Shown: piece by piece, positions 34,184 to 42,392 of the stretch
How positions within the stretch are numbered: the stretch's first letter is position 1
Layout of the letters: the number at the start of each line of letters is the position of its first letter
Assembly: GCF_000745345.1 (NCBI RefSeq)
Contig: NZ_JQNR01000004.1
Location: forward strand, 620,001-684,000
DNA length: 64,000 bases
Direction of reading: 5' to 3'
Source of the DNA: Actinacidiphila yeochonensis CN732
GTDB taxonomy: Bacteria; Actinomycetota; Actinomycetes; Streptomycetales; Streptomycetaceae
Translations under genes and position numbers: made by a program
The notes under the pieces: model-generated
Seen by the model: only the letters and a program-made list of their open reading frames with translations
Told to the model about the DNA's origin: nothing
Database searches by the model: none

Positions 34184-35650
34184 TCACGACCGTCCGGCCT
34201 CCCGGAGGTGTGCGGGCCCCCGCCAGCGGTCGCGGGCGCTCGCGACCCGGAACAGGTAGTCGGTGTAGGCCGCCTCGTAGAAGGCGACGCCGGCCGGGTC
34301 CGGGTCCACCACCGCCTCGGGCGCGGTCCACTCGGCGAGGTCCAGCCGCTGTCCGAGGGCGCCGCCGTGGGCCGCCACCCCGGCCAGCACCGCTCCTCGC
34401 GCGCCGGGCTCGGGGCCGCGGGCGACGCGCAGCGGGCGCCCCAGGACGTCGGCGAACAGCCGCAGCCAGGCGGGGGTGCGGGCGCCGCCGCCGCAGACCG
34501 CCAACCGGCCCGTGAGACCGGCCGCTTCCAGACAGTGCCGGGCGGCGAACGCGATGGCCTCGCACATGGCGCGCACCAGGTCGGCGCGGGTGGTCCGCAG
34601 GTCGAGCCCGGTGAACTCGGCGCGCGCGGCCGGGTCGACGAACGGCGCGCGTTCCCCGGACGGTGACAGGTACGGCAGCGCCGCGACGCCCCGCGCGCCG
34701 CGCGGGGACGCGTCGAGCAGGTCCGACAACTGGCCGTGTGTGGAGCCGGTGAGGCCGAGCACCCAGTCGAGTGCCACGGTGCCGGTCATCGCGGGCAGGG
34801 CCCGCAGGTGGCGGTCCGCCCTGGCCGTGGCGAGGTGGAAGCCGACCGGGTCCTCGTCGAGGGCGACGCGCTCCACGACGACCTGGCAGGCCAGCGTGGT
34901 ACCGACGATGAGGAGCCCGTCGCCCGGCTCGGTCACCCCGGCGCCCAGCGCGCAGGCCGGCAGGTCGTATGGGCCGCAGGTGACCGGGGTACCGCCCGGC
35001 AGCCCCTCGGTGCGCCCGCGCGCCACCCCGTACGGCAGGGTGGCGGCGATGGGCGGCAGCAGACCGGCGCGGTGTTCGAGGCCGAGGGCGGCGAGCGCCT
35101 CAGGGGCGTAGGCGCGGGTCCGCGGGTCCAGGAAGGGCGCCGACGCGTCGGACAGGTCGGTGGCGCGCTCGCCGGTCAGCCGCAGATGGATGACGTCCTT
35201 GCAGCAGGCGGCGGTGGCGGCGGCGTCCAGGGAGGCCGGTTCGTTGCGGTCGAGCCAGGCCAGCAGCGGCCCGGCCGAGCCGGGGAAGAGCACGTTGCCG
35301 GTCCGCCGGTAGAGCCGGTCGGCGGTGCCGTCCGCCATCCAGCCGGCCACGAGGCCGCCGGCCCGGCCGTCCATCCACGACATGGCGGGGCGCACGGCCC
35401 GGCCCTCGGCGTCGACCAGCCACAGCCCGTCGCCCTGACCGGTGACGGCGACGAGTGCGGGGGCCTGCCCACCGGCGACCGCCGCGACGACCCCGGTGGC
35501 CGCGCGCACCACCTCCTCTATGTCCTGCTCGACGTGTCCGCCCTGCCCGCCCAGCGAGATCGGCGTCGACTCGACGCGCAGGGTCGTGCCGTCATCAGCG
35601 AAGGCCGCCGCCTTGGCGACGGATGTTCCCATGTCCAGACCGACGAACAC
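34184..35650 (-). CDS. FGGY-family carbohydrate kinase (first)
   Basis: The 488-residue kinase has the phosphate-1 motif VFVGLDMGTSVAKAA at its start, TGQGDGLWLVD, the adenosine-region GTTLACQVV, and LAVCGGGARTPAWLRLFADVLGRP near the C-terminus. FGGY kinases phosphorylate ketoses and polyols such as rhamnulose, xylulose or erythritol. The GTG at 35650 follows GGAAGGGA and replaces a much longer in-frame start. It is the third gene of the minus-strand deoR-dehydrogenase-kinase unit, after a 189-bp spacer with tandem repeats. Confidence 0.88.
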   Translation of the reverse strand: MFVGLDMGTSVAKAAAFADDGTTLRVESTPISLGGQGGHVEQDIEEVVRAATGVVAAVAGGQAPALVAVTGQGDGLWLVDAEGRAVRPAMSWMDGRAGGLVAGWMADGTADRLYRRTGNVLFPGSAGPLLAWLDRNEPASLDAAATAACCKDVIHLRLTGERATDLSDASAPFLDPRTRAYAPEALAALGLEHRAGLLPPIAATLPYGVARGRTEGLPGGTPVTCGPYDLPACALGAGVTEPGDGLLIVGTTLACQVVVERVALDEDPVGFHLATARADRHLRALPAMTGTVALDWVLGLTGSTHGQLSDLLDASPRGARGVAALPYLSPSGERAPFVDPAARAEFTGLDLRTTRADLVRAMCEAIAFAARHCLEAAGLTGRLAVCGGGARTPAWLRLFADVLGRPLRVARGPEPGARGAVLAGVAAHGGALGQRLDLAEWTAPEAVVDPDPAGVAFYEAAYTDYLFRVASARDRWRGPAHLREAGRS

Positions 35651-35677
35651 CGTGCGTTCCCTTCCTCGGCTGAAAGG

Positions 35678-35753
35678 CTCCAGGTGACGCGAACTCCGGG
35701 TGGCGCGAACTCCAGGTGACGTGACTCCAGGTGGCGAGCTTCGGGTGGTGCGG
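35678..35753. repeat. Tandem ~16-bp repeats upstream of the FGGY kinase
   Basis: About five decaying copies of CTCCAGGTGACGCGAA start at 35678, 35694, 35710, 35725 and 35739. They lie in the leader of the minus-strand kinase gene. The function is unknown; they may be slippage-derived. Confidence 0.7.
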
Positions 35754-35790
35754 AGACGGGACGGCGCGGGGCGGGACGCGTGTGGCATGG

Positions 35791-35807
35791 GGCATGTGTG
35801 ACATGCC
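35791..35807 (-). terminator. Inverted repeat after the dehydrogenase gene
   Basis: GGCATGT (35791-35797) and ACATGCC (35801-35807) form a perfect 7-bp stem 33 bp beyond the dehydrogenase stop on the minus strand. It may be a weak terminator or processing site inside the operon. Confidence 0.4.
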
Positions 35808-35839
35808 GTCAGGCGCACCGGACGCGGGCGCCGCGGAGC

Positions 35840-36856
35840 TCAGGCGACGCGGTGGGCGAGGGGTTCGCCCCGCAGGAACCGGCCCACCTCGGCCGCCGCG
35901 ATCCGGGCGGCGTTGTGCGCGACGGACGTGTTGGCGCCCGCCAGATGGGGTGTCATGACCAGTCGGGGAGCGGTACGCAGCCGGGAGTCGGGCCGCGGGG
36001 GCTCCACCGCGAACACGTCCAGCCCCGCGGCGGCCAGGCGCCCCGACTCCAGCGCGTCGCACAGGGCGTCCTCGTCCAGCAGCGCGCCGCGCGCGCAGTT
36101 GACGACGACCGCGCCGTCGGGCAGCAGCGCGAGTTCGCGGGCGCCGAGCAGGCCGCGGGTCTCCGGGGTCAGCCGCGCGTGCAGCGAGACCACGTCGGAG
36201 CCGCGCAGCAGGGCGTCGAGGTCGGCGACGGGCTCGCCCACCTCGCGCAGCGCCCGCTGGTCGGCGTACGGGTCGTAGACGCGCACCCGCGCGCCGAGCC
36301 CGCCCAGCGCGCGCGCCACCCGGCTGCCGACGGCCCCGCAGCCGATCAGCCCCACGGCCGCACCGTCAAGGCCGGGGCCGCAGTTGTCGTACTGGTAGAA
36401 CTCGCCGGCCCAGCGGCCGGCGGCGAGCGCGGCGGACGTCTCGGGGATGCGGCGCATCGCCGCGATCATCAGCCCGACGGTGTACTCGGCGGTGGCCGCC
36501 GCGTTGCGCCCGGGGGTGTTGCAGACCTGGACGCCGTGCTCCCTGGCCGCTTCGAGGTTGACGTTGACCGGCCCGCCCCTGCCGACGACCACCAGCCGCA
36601 GGTCGGGGGCGCCGGCCAGGACCTTCCGGGTCACCGGTGCCATCTGGGTGACGCACACCCGCACCCCGCGCAGCGCGGTGAGCACGGCCTCCTCGTCCCC
36701 TGACGCCTCGTCGACCTCGGCGACCCGGCCGAAGGGGGTCAGCGGCCACGGCAGGCGGAGCTCCTCGACGTGGTGGCCGGCGCCGATCTCGGCCGCCAGC
36801 TCCCGGGTGATCAGGTCGGGGGCGACGAAGTGGTCGCCCGCTGCGAGGATTCTCAT
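35840..36856 (-). CDS. D-isomer-specific 2-hydroxyacid dehydrogenase
   Basis: The 338-residue protein has the NAD-binding GLIGCGAVGSRVARAL (GxGxxG), catalytic Arg in SLHARLTPETRG, the acidic residue in LDVFAVEPP and catalytic His in TPHLAGANTS, so all three catalytic positions are present. It reduces or oxidises a 2-keto/2-hydroxy acid, perhaps an end product of deoxysugar breakdown. It lies 14 bp after the DeoR regulator gene, so the two are co-transcribed. The ATG at 36856 follows GGAG. Confidence 0.9.
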   Translation of the reverse strand: MRILAAGDHFVAPDLITRELAAEIGAGHHVEELRLPWPLTPFGRVAEVDEASGDEEAVLTALRGVRVCVTQMAPVTRKVLAGAPDLRLVVVGRGGPVNVNLEAAREHGVQVCNTPGRNAAATAEYTVGLMIAAMRRIPETSAALAAGRWAGEFYQYDNCGPGLDGAAVGLIGCGAVGSRVARALGGLGARVRVYDPYADQRALREVGEPVADLDALLRGSDVVSLHARLTPETRGLLGARELALLPDGAVVVNCARGALLDEDALCDALESGRLAAAGLDVFAVEPPRPDSRLRTAPRLVMTPHLAGANTSVAHNAARIAAAEVGRFLRGEPLAHRVA

Positions 36857-36870
36857 GGGCGAGGTCTCCT

Positions 36871-37662
36871 TCACACTGGGGTCGGAGCGATCTCGTAGGG
36901 GACGCCGCTCTCTTCGAGGGAGCGCAGGGCGTCGGGCGGGGTGCGGTCGTCGACCAGTACGAGGTCGAAGGCGCTGAGCGGGGCCAGCCGGTACAGCGCG
37001 GTACGGCCCAGCTTGGAGTGATCGATCATCAGGACGCTGCGGCCGGCCGCCTTCAGCATCGCCCGCTTGACCGCGACGATGCGCTGCTCCTGGTGGAAAG
37101 CGAAGTCGCCGAGCACCGAGGACGTGGAGACGAAGCACAGGTCCACCCGCAGCGCCTCGACCGCCTCCACGCAGGGCACGCCGAGGAACGAGTCGTGCTG
37201 CCGGTCGTACTCGCCGCCGAGCGCCATCAGGTGCAGCCCGCGCTCCTCGGCCAGCAGGTCGAGGGCTTCGCGGAAGTTGGTGACCACCGTCAGCGGGTCG
37301 ATGGCCGGCAGCAGTCGGGCCAGTTCGAGCGCGGTGGTGGAGTCGTCGATCATGACGGACATGCCGGGTTCGATCAGCGCGGCCGCCCGGGCGGCTATCG
37401 CCTCCTTCTCGGCCAGCATGGTCTTCTTGCGGAAGGCGACGTTGCTCTCGAACACGCCGGACGGCTGGACCGTGACACCGCCGCGGAACCTGCGCAGGAT
37501 GCCCTCGCGTTCCAGCTCGTCGATGTCGCGGTAGACGGTCATCAGGCTCACGCCGAACCGCTCGGCCAGATCCGAGGCCGAGACCGACCCCTCGGCCAGC
37601 ACGTGCTCCGCGAGTTCACGACGGCGCTGCGACGGCCCTCGGCGGTCCTTGTCCTGTGACAT
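36871..37662 (-). CDS. DeoR/GlpR-family transcriptional regulator
   Basis: The 263-residue regulator has an N-terminal winged HTH (RRRELAEHVLAEG then FGVSLMTVYRDIDELE, residues about 12-60) and a DeoR C-terminal sensor domain with the sugar-phosphate-type signature SVMIDDSTTALELARLL and LMIDHSKLGRTALYRL. Such regulators usually repress sugar catabolic genes until a phosphorylated sugar appears, which matches two sugar kinases in the same locus. It heads the operon with the dehydrogenase and kinase and is divergent from the second kinase. Confidence 0.92.
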   Translation of the reverse strand: MSQDKDRRGPSQRRRELAEHVLAEGSVSASDLAERFGVSLMTVYRDIDELEREGILRRFRGGVTVQPSGVFESNVAFRKKTMLAEKEAIAARAAALIEPGMSVMIDDSTTALELARLLPAIDPLTVVTNFREALDLLAEERGLHLMALGGEYDRQHDSFLGVPCVEAVEALRVDLCFVSTSSVLGDFAFHQEQRIVAVKRAMLKAAGRSVLMIDHSKLGRTALYRLAPLSAFDLVLVDDRTPPDALRSLEESGVPYEIAPTPV

Positions 37663-37716
37663 CCCTCGGTCCTGTCCGATCCTTCGGGCCGACAATAACA
37701 GTCTGCGCTGTGGATA

Positions 37717-37736
37717 TAACATTCAACCCTGATGTA
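37717..37736. promoter_or_regulatory. Candidate DeoR-family operator B
   Basis: TAACATTCAACCCTGATGTA lies in the divergent deoR/kinase intergenic region (37663-37947), 55 bp from the deoR start, and matches operator A at 16 of 20 positions. This stretch is the AT-richest part of the gap. Confidence 0.6.
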
Positions 37737-37947
37737 GCGTTCGGCAGTGTTCACCACCCGTGGCGCTCCGGTCAACCCGTCGAAAACACCTGCTCAGCCG
37801 CCTCGTGCCAGGTGAGAGGCGAGGTGCGGCCCCGGCGGGGCCCTGCCGGAGCCCGGCCGGGGGGTACTTGGCCCGGCTGTGAGCGGGTGTGAGCGGGTGT
37901 GAAAAGCGTCCGGCGACCACCGGAGGACGACGAGGGGGCGGGAGCCT

Positions 37948-39467
37948 GTGGCGGACACACCCGACACACCCGATCAGGACCTGTGGCTGGGGATCGACCT
38001 CGGGACGCAGGGCGTCCGCGCCCTCGCCGTGACGGGCGACGGCCGGGTGCTCGGCCGCGGTTCCGCCCCGCTCGCCGGCGAGCGGGACGGCGACCGCCAC
38101 GAGCAGCAGCCGTCGCGCTGGTGGGAGGGCGTCGGCACGGCGGTCCGCGAGGCGCTGCGGCCGCCGGCGGCCGCGCGGGTACGGGGGGTGGCGGTGTGCG
38201 GCACGTCCGGCACGGTGCTGCTCGCGGACCCCCGTGGCACGCCCCTGACGCCGGCTCTGATGTACGACGACAGCCGGGCCGCCGCCGAGGCGCGGGACGC
38301 CCAGGAAGCCGGGGCGGAGGTGTGGGCCCGCCTCGGCTACCGCATCCAGCCGAGCTGGGCACTGGCGAAGCTCCTGTGGCTGGTCCGCCGGAACGGCGCC
38401 GCAACGGCCGGGCTGCGGGGCGCCCGGGTCTGCCACCAGGCGGACTTCGTCACCACCCGGCTCGTCGGACGGCCGGTGCCGACGGACTCCAGCCACGCCC
38501 TGAAGACCGGCTACGACCCGCGCGGCCGCACCTGGCCCCGCGCACTCCACGAGCAACTGGGCCTGTCCGGGCTGGACTTCCCGGAGGTGGTGGCGCCCGG
38601 CACGGTGCTCGGCACGGTCGGCGCCGAGGCGGCCGCGTTCACCGGTCTCGCCGAGGGGACCCCGGTCGTCGCCGGGATGACGGACGGCTGCGCGGCCCAA
38701 CTCGCCTCGGGTGCCTGGGACATCGGTCAGTGGAACACCGTCCTGGGCACCACGCTGGTCATCAAGGGCGTCACGGCGGAGCCGCTCACCGACCCGGCCG
38801 GGGTGCTCTACAACCACCGCTCGGCCGACGGGAACTGGCTGCCGGGCGGCGCGTCGAGCGTCGGCGCCGGCGCGCTGGCCCGGGCGTTCCCCGGGCCGAC
38901 CTGGCCCGCCTGGACCGCGCCGCCGCCGGCCACGAGCCCGCGAGCGTGCTCTCCTACCCGCTGGTGTCGCGGGGCGAGCGCTTCCCCTTCCTGGCCCCCG
39001 ACGCCGAGCCCTTCACCCTGGGCACCCCGTCGGGCGACAGCGACCTGTACGCGTCGCTGCTGCAGGGGGTGGCGTTCGTGGAACGGCTGTGCCTGGCGTA
39101 CGTGACGCTGCTGGGCGCCCGGATCGACGGGCCCGTCGCGTTCACCGGCGGCGCCACCGGCAGCCCGTACTGGAACCAGCTGCGCGCCGACGTGCTGGGC
39201 CGCCCCGCCACCGTCCCCGAACAGGCCGACTCCGCCCTCGGCATGGCCGTGCTCGCCGCCCACGGCGTCACCTCCGCGGAGCGTCCGGGGCCGTCCGCGC
39301 CGCCGTTGTCCGCCCTGCGCCCGATGGTGCGCCTCCGTACGGTGCTGGAGCCGCGCCCCGAGGTGAGCCGGCGGTTCCACGAGCCCTTCGCGGCACTCGT
39401 GGACGAGTGGGAACGCCGCGGCTGGCTCCCGCCGGAGACAGCCGCCTACGCACGGGAGCACGGATGA
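37948..39467 (+). CDS. FGGY-family (xylulokinase-like) carbohydrate kinase, apparently frameshifted at 38893-38895
   Basis: The N-terminal part (WLGIDLGTQGVRALAV, YDDSRAAAEARDA, NTVLGTTLVIKG) and the C-terminal part (SYPLVSRGERFPFL, VAFTGGATGSPYWNQLRAD) are in different frames. Adding one G to the GGG run at 38893-38895 joins them into about 507 residues, the normal xylulokinase-like length. The GTG at 37948 has GGGAG upstream. It is probably a sugar kinase of the rhamnoside locus, divergent from deoR. The stop overlaps the first ATG of a duplicated initiation region (ATGA). An assembly error is more likely than decay because both halves are well conserved. Confidence 0.8.
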
Positions 39468-39496
39468 CGACGGTCCAGGTAGGGGAGCACGGATGA
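39464..39496 (+). CDS. 10-residue minicistron 1
   Basis: The frame encodes MTTVQVGEHG and stops. Its ATG overlaps the kinase stop (ATGA) and its own stop overlaps the next ATG (ATGA). GGAG lies upstream. It arises from tandem duplication of the initiation region of the phosphatase gene and could pass ribosomes on by coupling. No peptide function is implied. Confidence 0.45.
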   Translation: MTTVQVGEHG

Positions 39497-39521
39497 CGAC
39501 GGTCCAGGTAGGGGAGCACGG
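39464..39521. repeat. Two perfect 29-bp tandem repeats carrying start codons
   Basis: The unit beginning at each ATG (39464 and 39493) is 29 bp long, and a third partial copy is the true phosphatase start at 39522. Because 29 is not a multiple of three, each copy shifts frame by one and creates an ATGA overlap with the next. Confidence 0.95.
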
Positions 39522-39525
39522 ATGA
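39493..39525 (+). CDS. 10-residue minicistron 2
   Basis: An identical second copy encoding MTTVQVGEHG; its TGA overlaps the ATG of the phosphatase gene at 39522. See minicistron 1. Confidence 0.45.
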   Translation: MTTVQVGEHG

Positions 39526-40136
39526 CGACGGCCGCCACGACCCTGTTCCTCGCCCGGCACGGTGAGACCGTGTGGCACGAGGAGAACCGCTACGCCGGGA
39601 TCAGCGACGTGGGCCTGACCCCGCTCGGGCTCGCCCAGGCGGAGGCGCTCGGCGCCTGGGCCGCGAGCGCGCGGCTCGACGCGATCGCGACGTCCCCGCT
39701 CTCCCGCGCCCGGCGCACCGCCGAACCGGCGGCACGGGCGACCGGTCTCGTCCCCGTCGTCGAACCGGACCTGCTCGAAGTCGACTTCGGGATAGCCGAG
39801 GGCCGGACCCTCGCCGAACTCGAAGCGTCCCACCCGAGGGAGGCGGCCGCCTTCCGCGCGAACCCGGCGGCGCACCCGCTGCCCGGCGGCGAGGACCCCG
39901 TCGCGGCGGCGGCCCGCGGCGCCGCCGCCCTGCTGCGGCTGGCCGACGCCCGGCCCGGCCACCGGGTCCTCGCCGTGGCGCACAACACCCTCTTCCGGCT
40001 GGTGCTGTGCCGGCTGCTCGGCCTCCCGGAGAGCGAGTACCGCCGGATCCTCCCCGGGCTGCGCAACTGCGCGATCACCGAGCTGCGCGTCGTGCCGGGC
40101 CAGGTGTCCCTGATGGCGTACAACGTCCCTACCTGA
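39522..40136 (+). CDS. Histidine phosphatase family protein
   Basis: The 204-residue protein carries the RHG catalytic motif (LFLARHGETVW, His in the first 15 residues), SPLSRARRTAEPAA and the second catalytic His in LAVAHNTLFRLVL. These cytoplasmic enzymes dephosphorylate small metabolites via phosphohistidine. Its place behind the sugar kinase suggests a sugar-phosphate phosphatase, perhaps relieving phosphosugar accumulation. Translation is coupled to the kinase through two minicistrons. Confidence 0.9.
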   Translation: MTTAATTLFLARHGETVWHEENRYAGISDVGLTPLGLAQAEALGAWAASARLDAIATSPLSRARRTAEPAARATGLVPVVEPDLLEVDFGIAEGRTLAELEASHPREAAAFRANPAAHPLPGGEDPVAAAARGAAALLRLADARPGHRVLAVAHNTLFRLVLCRLLGLPESEYRRILPGLRNCAITELRVVPGQVSLMAYNVPT

Positions 40137-40353
40137 GGCGGCGACTCGAACGCGTGACGGCACGAGGCCCCGCGTGCGCGGGAGTACACCCATCCGCAGG
40201 GCGATCCGGACGGGCCGTGGCGCGCAGGCTGCACGAACGCCGTGGAGATGGAAGGGAGCGAAACCAGGGAATTGAGCACAGATGGTGTTGTCGGTCCCGT
40301 AAAGTCCGTGCACGTTCTCCACGGCATACGAGCGTCTGGGGGTTTTGGTGGGG

Positions 40354-40626
40354 ATGAGGCTGTCTGGAGGTATCGGACCGCTGCGGGTGTCGGTGCCGTT
40401 GACGGCGGGGCGTCGAAGGCGCCGCTCTCGATCGGCCGGCGGCGGTCTGACGGCCGTGGCCATGCTCGTCTGGTGGATGCTGCTCTACGGGGTCTACTGG
40501 CCGATGAGACTGGTGTACTTCGAGCTACCGCGGGCTTGCTGGCGTGCGTACCAGCGGCGGCAGGCGCGCCGGCGGTTCGCAGCCAGCGCGCCGCCCCCGT
40601 GGGTGAACGGTCCCAGGGGCGGCTGA
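40354..40626 (+). CDS. Small basic membrane protein, unknown
   Basis: The 90-residue product has a beta-like N-terminus (MRLSGGIGPLRVSVPLTAG), a basic RRRRRSR patch, one hydrophobic segment (LTAVAMLVWWMLLYGVYWPM) and a basic C-terminal tail with ARRRF. It resembles short Streptomyces membrane proteins of unknown role. An in-frame start at 40345 is possible. It is not clearly linked to either neighbour. Confidence 0.55.
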   Translation: MRLSGGIGPLRVSVPLTAGRRRRRSRSAGGGLTAVAMLVWWMLLYGVYWPMRLVYFELPRACWRAYQRRQARRRFAASAPPPWVNGPRGG

Positions 40627-40670
40627 GGGTCCACGCCTTCAACTCGCCTTCGAGAAAGGCTCCGACACGG

Positions 40671-41588
40671 TCAGGCGGTGGGCCGCAGGTGCTGCTGCGC
40701 CCACTCCTCGAAGCTGGTGAGCGGGATGCCCAGGGCCCGCGCGAAGTGCGGACGGGCGGGCGTGTCGAAGACGTTCATCCACTCGTGGGAGGCGCCGGCC
40801 GGATGCATCCCGGCGGCCCTTGCCTCCTCCAGGGTCATGTCGGGTGCGGCCACCTCGGTGCCCAGGGCGCGGGAGAGGGTCGCGGCGATTTCGGTCATCG
40901 TCAGGTAGTCGCCGGCCAGTTCCAGCTCGACGCGGTCGAACCGCTCGGGTTCGGCAAAGGCTGCGGCCGCCGCCGTGCCGATGTCGTCGACCGAGACCAG
41001 GGAGATCAGGGTCCCGGGCTTGAGGACGCTCACCAGGCCGCCCGCGACCCCGTGGGGCATGAGGAACGCCTCGGAGGGCAGGAAGTTCTCCATGAAGGTG
41101 CTCGGCTTGACGAGGGTCCAGTGCGTGAACCCCGCCTCGCGCACCCGGTCCTGGAGCCCGGCCTTGGCGGTGAAGTAGGGCTCCATCGCGGCCCAGCGGC
41201 CTTCCGCCCAGCCGGGGGCCTCGGTGTGGCTCCCGGCGCCGGAGACGGAGGTGTGTACGAACTGCGGCACGCCGGCGGCCCTCGCCCCCTCGATCAGGTT
41301 GACGCCCTGGGCCCACTCGCCCTCCTGGGCGCGGCCGTTCATGTCCGGCATCTGCACCGAGAAGACGCCCCGAGCGCCTTCGGCGGCCCGGGTGACGGAG
41401 TCGCGGTCGTCGAGGTCGCCGGTCACCAGCTCGGCGCCGAGCGCCTCGACGGCCTTCGCCCTGTCGGTCGAGGGGTCGCGGACCAGGGCGCGTACGGGCA
41501 CGCCCGCCGCGAGCAGGGCGCGGGCGGTGGCACCGCCCTGCCGGCCGGTGGCCCCGGTGACCAGGACGGGTGCGGATTCAGTGGCCAT
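40671..41588 (-). CDS. NmrA-like NAD(P)-binding protein
   Basis: The 305-residue protein has the glycine-rich nucleotide motif LVTGATGRQGG at its N-terminus, an NADP-compatible Arg (RALVRDPSTD), VTGDLDDRDSV and a C-terminal NmrA-type domain (SVDDIGTAAAAAFAEP). Atypical SDR proteins of this group act as redox sensors or quinone/isoflavone reductases. It is divergent from the TetR gene, whose operator overlaps this promoter, so it is the probable regulated target. Confidence 0.9.
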   Translation of the reverse strand: MATESAPVLVTGATGRQGGATARALLAAGVPVRALVRDPSTDRAKAVEALGAELVTGDLDDRDSVTRAAEGARGVFSVQMPDMNGRAQEGEWAQGVNLIEGARAAGVPQFVHTSVSGAGSHTEAPGWAEGRWAAMEPYFTAKAGLQDRVREAGFTHWTLVKPSTFMENFLPSEAFLMPHGVAGGLVSVLKPGTLISLVSVDDIGTAAAAAFAEPERFDRVELELAGDYLTMTEIAATLSRALGTEVAAPDMTLEEARAAGMHPAGASHEWMNVFDTPARPHFARALGIPLTSFEEWAQQHLRPTA

Positions 41589-41619
41589 GGTGTTCCTCGG
41601 AGTCGGTGGCGCACACTGC

Positions 41620-41678
41620 TAAGTGGCGAGGCCCGCCACTTACCTTCCGGTACGATACGGAGGACCCCGCCACTTAGC
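41620..41678. promoter_or_regulatory. TetR operator: TAAGTGGC palindrome plus an extra half site
   Basis: TAAGTGGC (41620-41627) and GCCACTTA (41635-41642) form a perfect 8-bp dyad with a 7-bp spacer. A further GCCACTTA lies at 41669-41676, just before the tetR start. The position between divergent nmrA-like and tetR genes is classical for autoregulation and control of the partner gene. Confidence 0.8.
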
Positions 41679-41692
41679 AAGGAGATGGCACC

Positions 41693-42253
41693 ATGACCGG
41701 CCAGCGCGCGGACGCCCGGCGCAACTACGCGCGGATTCTCGCCGTGGCCGAGGCGGAGGTCGCGGCGCACGGCGCCGACGCCTCCCTGGAGCAGATCGCC
41801 CGTGTCGCGGGGGTCGGATCGGCCACCGTGCGACGGCACTTCCCCGGCCGGCCGGCCCTGCTCGCGGCGGTGTTCGGCGAACGGATCGAGGCCCTGTGCG
41901 CCCGCGCCGCCGAGTTGGCCGGGGCGGTCGACGCGCGGGCCGCGCTGCTGGAGTGGCTGGGCGCGTTCACCGACTACGCCGCCTCCGCGCGCGGCCTGGC
42001 CGACGCGCTGGTCCAGGACGGACTGTACGACCCGGAGCACGTGAACGTCTGCTCGGTGAAGCTCGCCGGCGCGCTCGAACCGCTGCTGCGGCATGCCGCC
42101 CAGGCCGGCGCGGTGGCGCCCGGTGTCACCGCGGCCGACCTGATCGCTCTGGTCACCGGCGTGGCCCTGGCCACCGAACACCACCCGGACCCCGCCGCGG
42201 AGGCGCACCGCCTGCTCGCTCTGGCCGTCGCGGGGGTCAGCCCTCGGGGATGA
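41693..42253 (+). CDS. TetR-family transcriptional regulator
   Basis: The 186-residue protein has a TetR N-terminal HTH (ARRNYARILAVAEAEVAAHG, IARVAGVGSATVRRHFPGR, residues about 8-58) and a TetR C-terminal helical domain of the SbtR-like type. It likely represses the divergent NmrA-like oxidoreductase gene and itself. The ATG is preceded by AAGGAGA. Confidence 0.92.
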   Translation: MTGQRADARRNYARILAVAEAEVAAHGADASLEQIARVAGVGSATVRRHFPGRPALLAAVFGERIEALCARAAELAGAVDARAALLEWLGAFTDYAASARGLADALVQDGLYDPEHVNVCSVKLAGALEPLLRHAAQAGAVAPGVTAADLIALVTGVALATEHHPDPAAEAHRLLALAVAGVSPRG

Positions 42254-42392
42254 GGGCGGAGGGCGCGCCCGGCTCCGCGCGGACCGAGAGGTCCTGGGGG
42301 CCGGGCGCGGCGGGCCCTTCCGAGGGCCGGCGGAGACCGCGAGGGCCACGCGTGGACGGTGACCCCCGTGCGGTCCGGTCGTTGATCACGGC

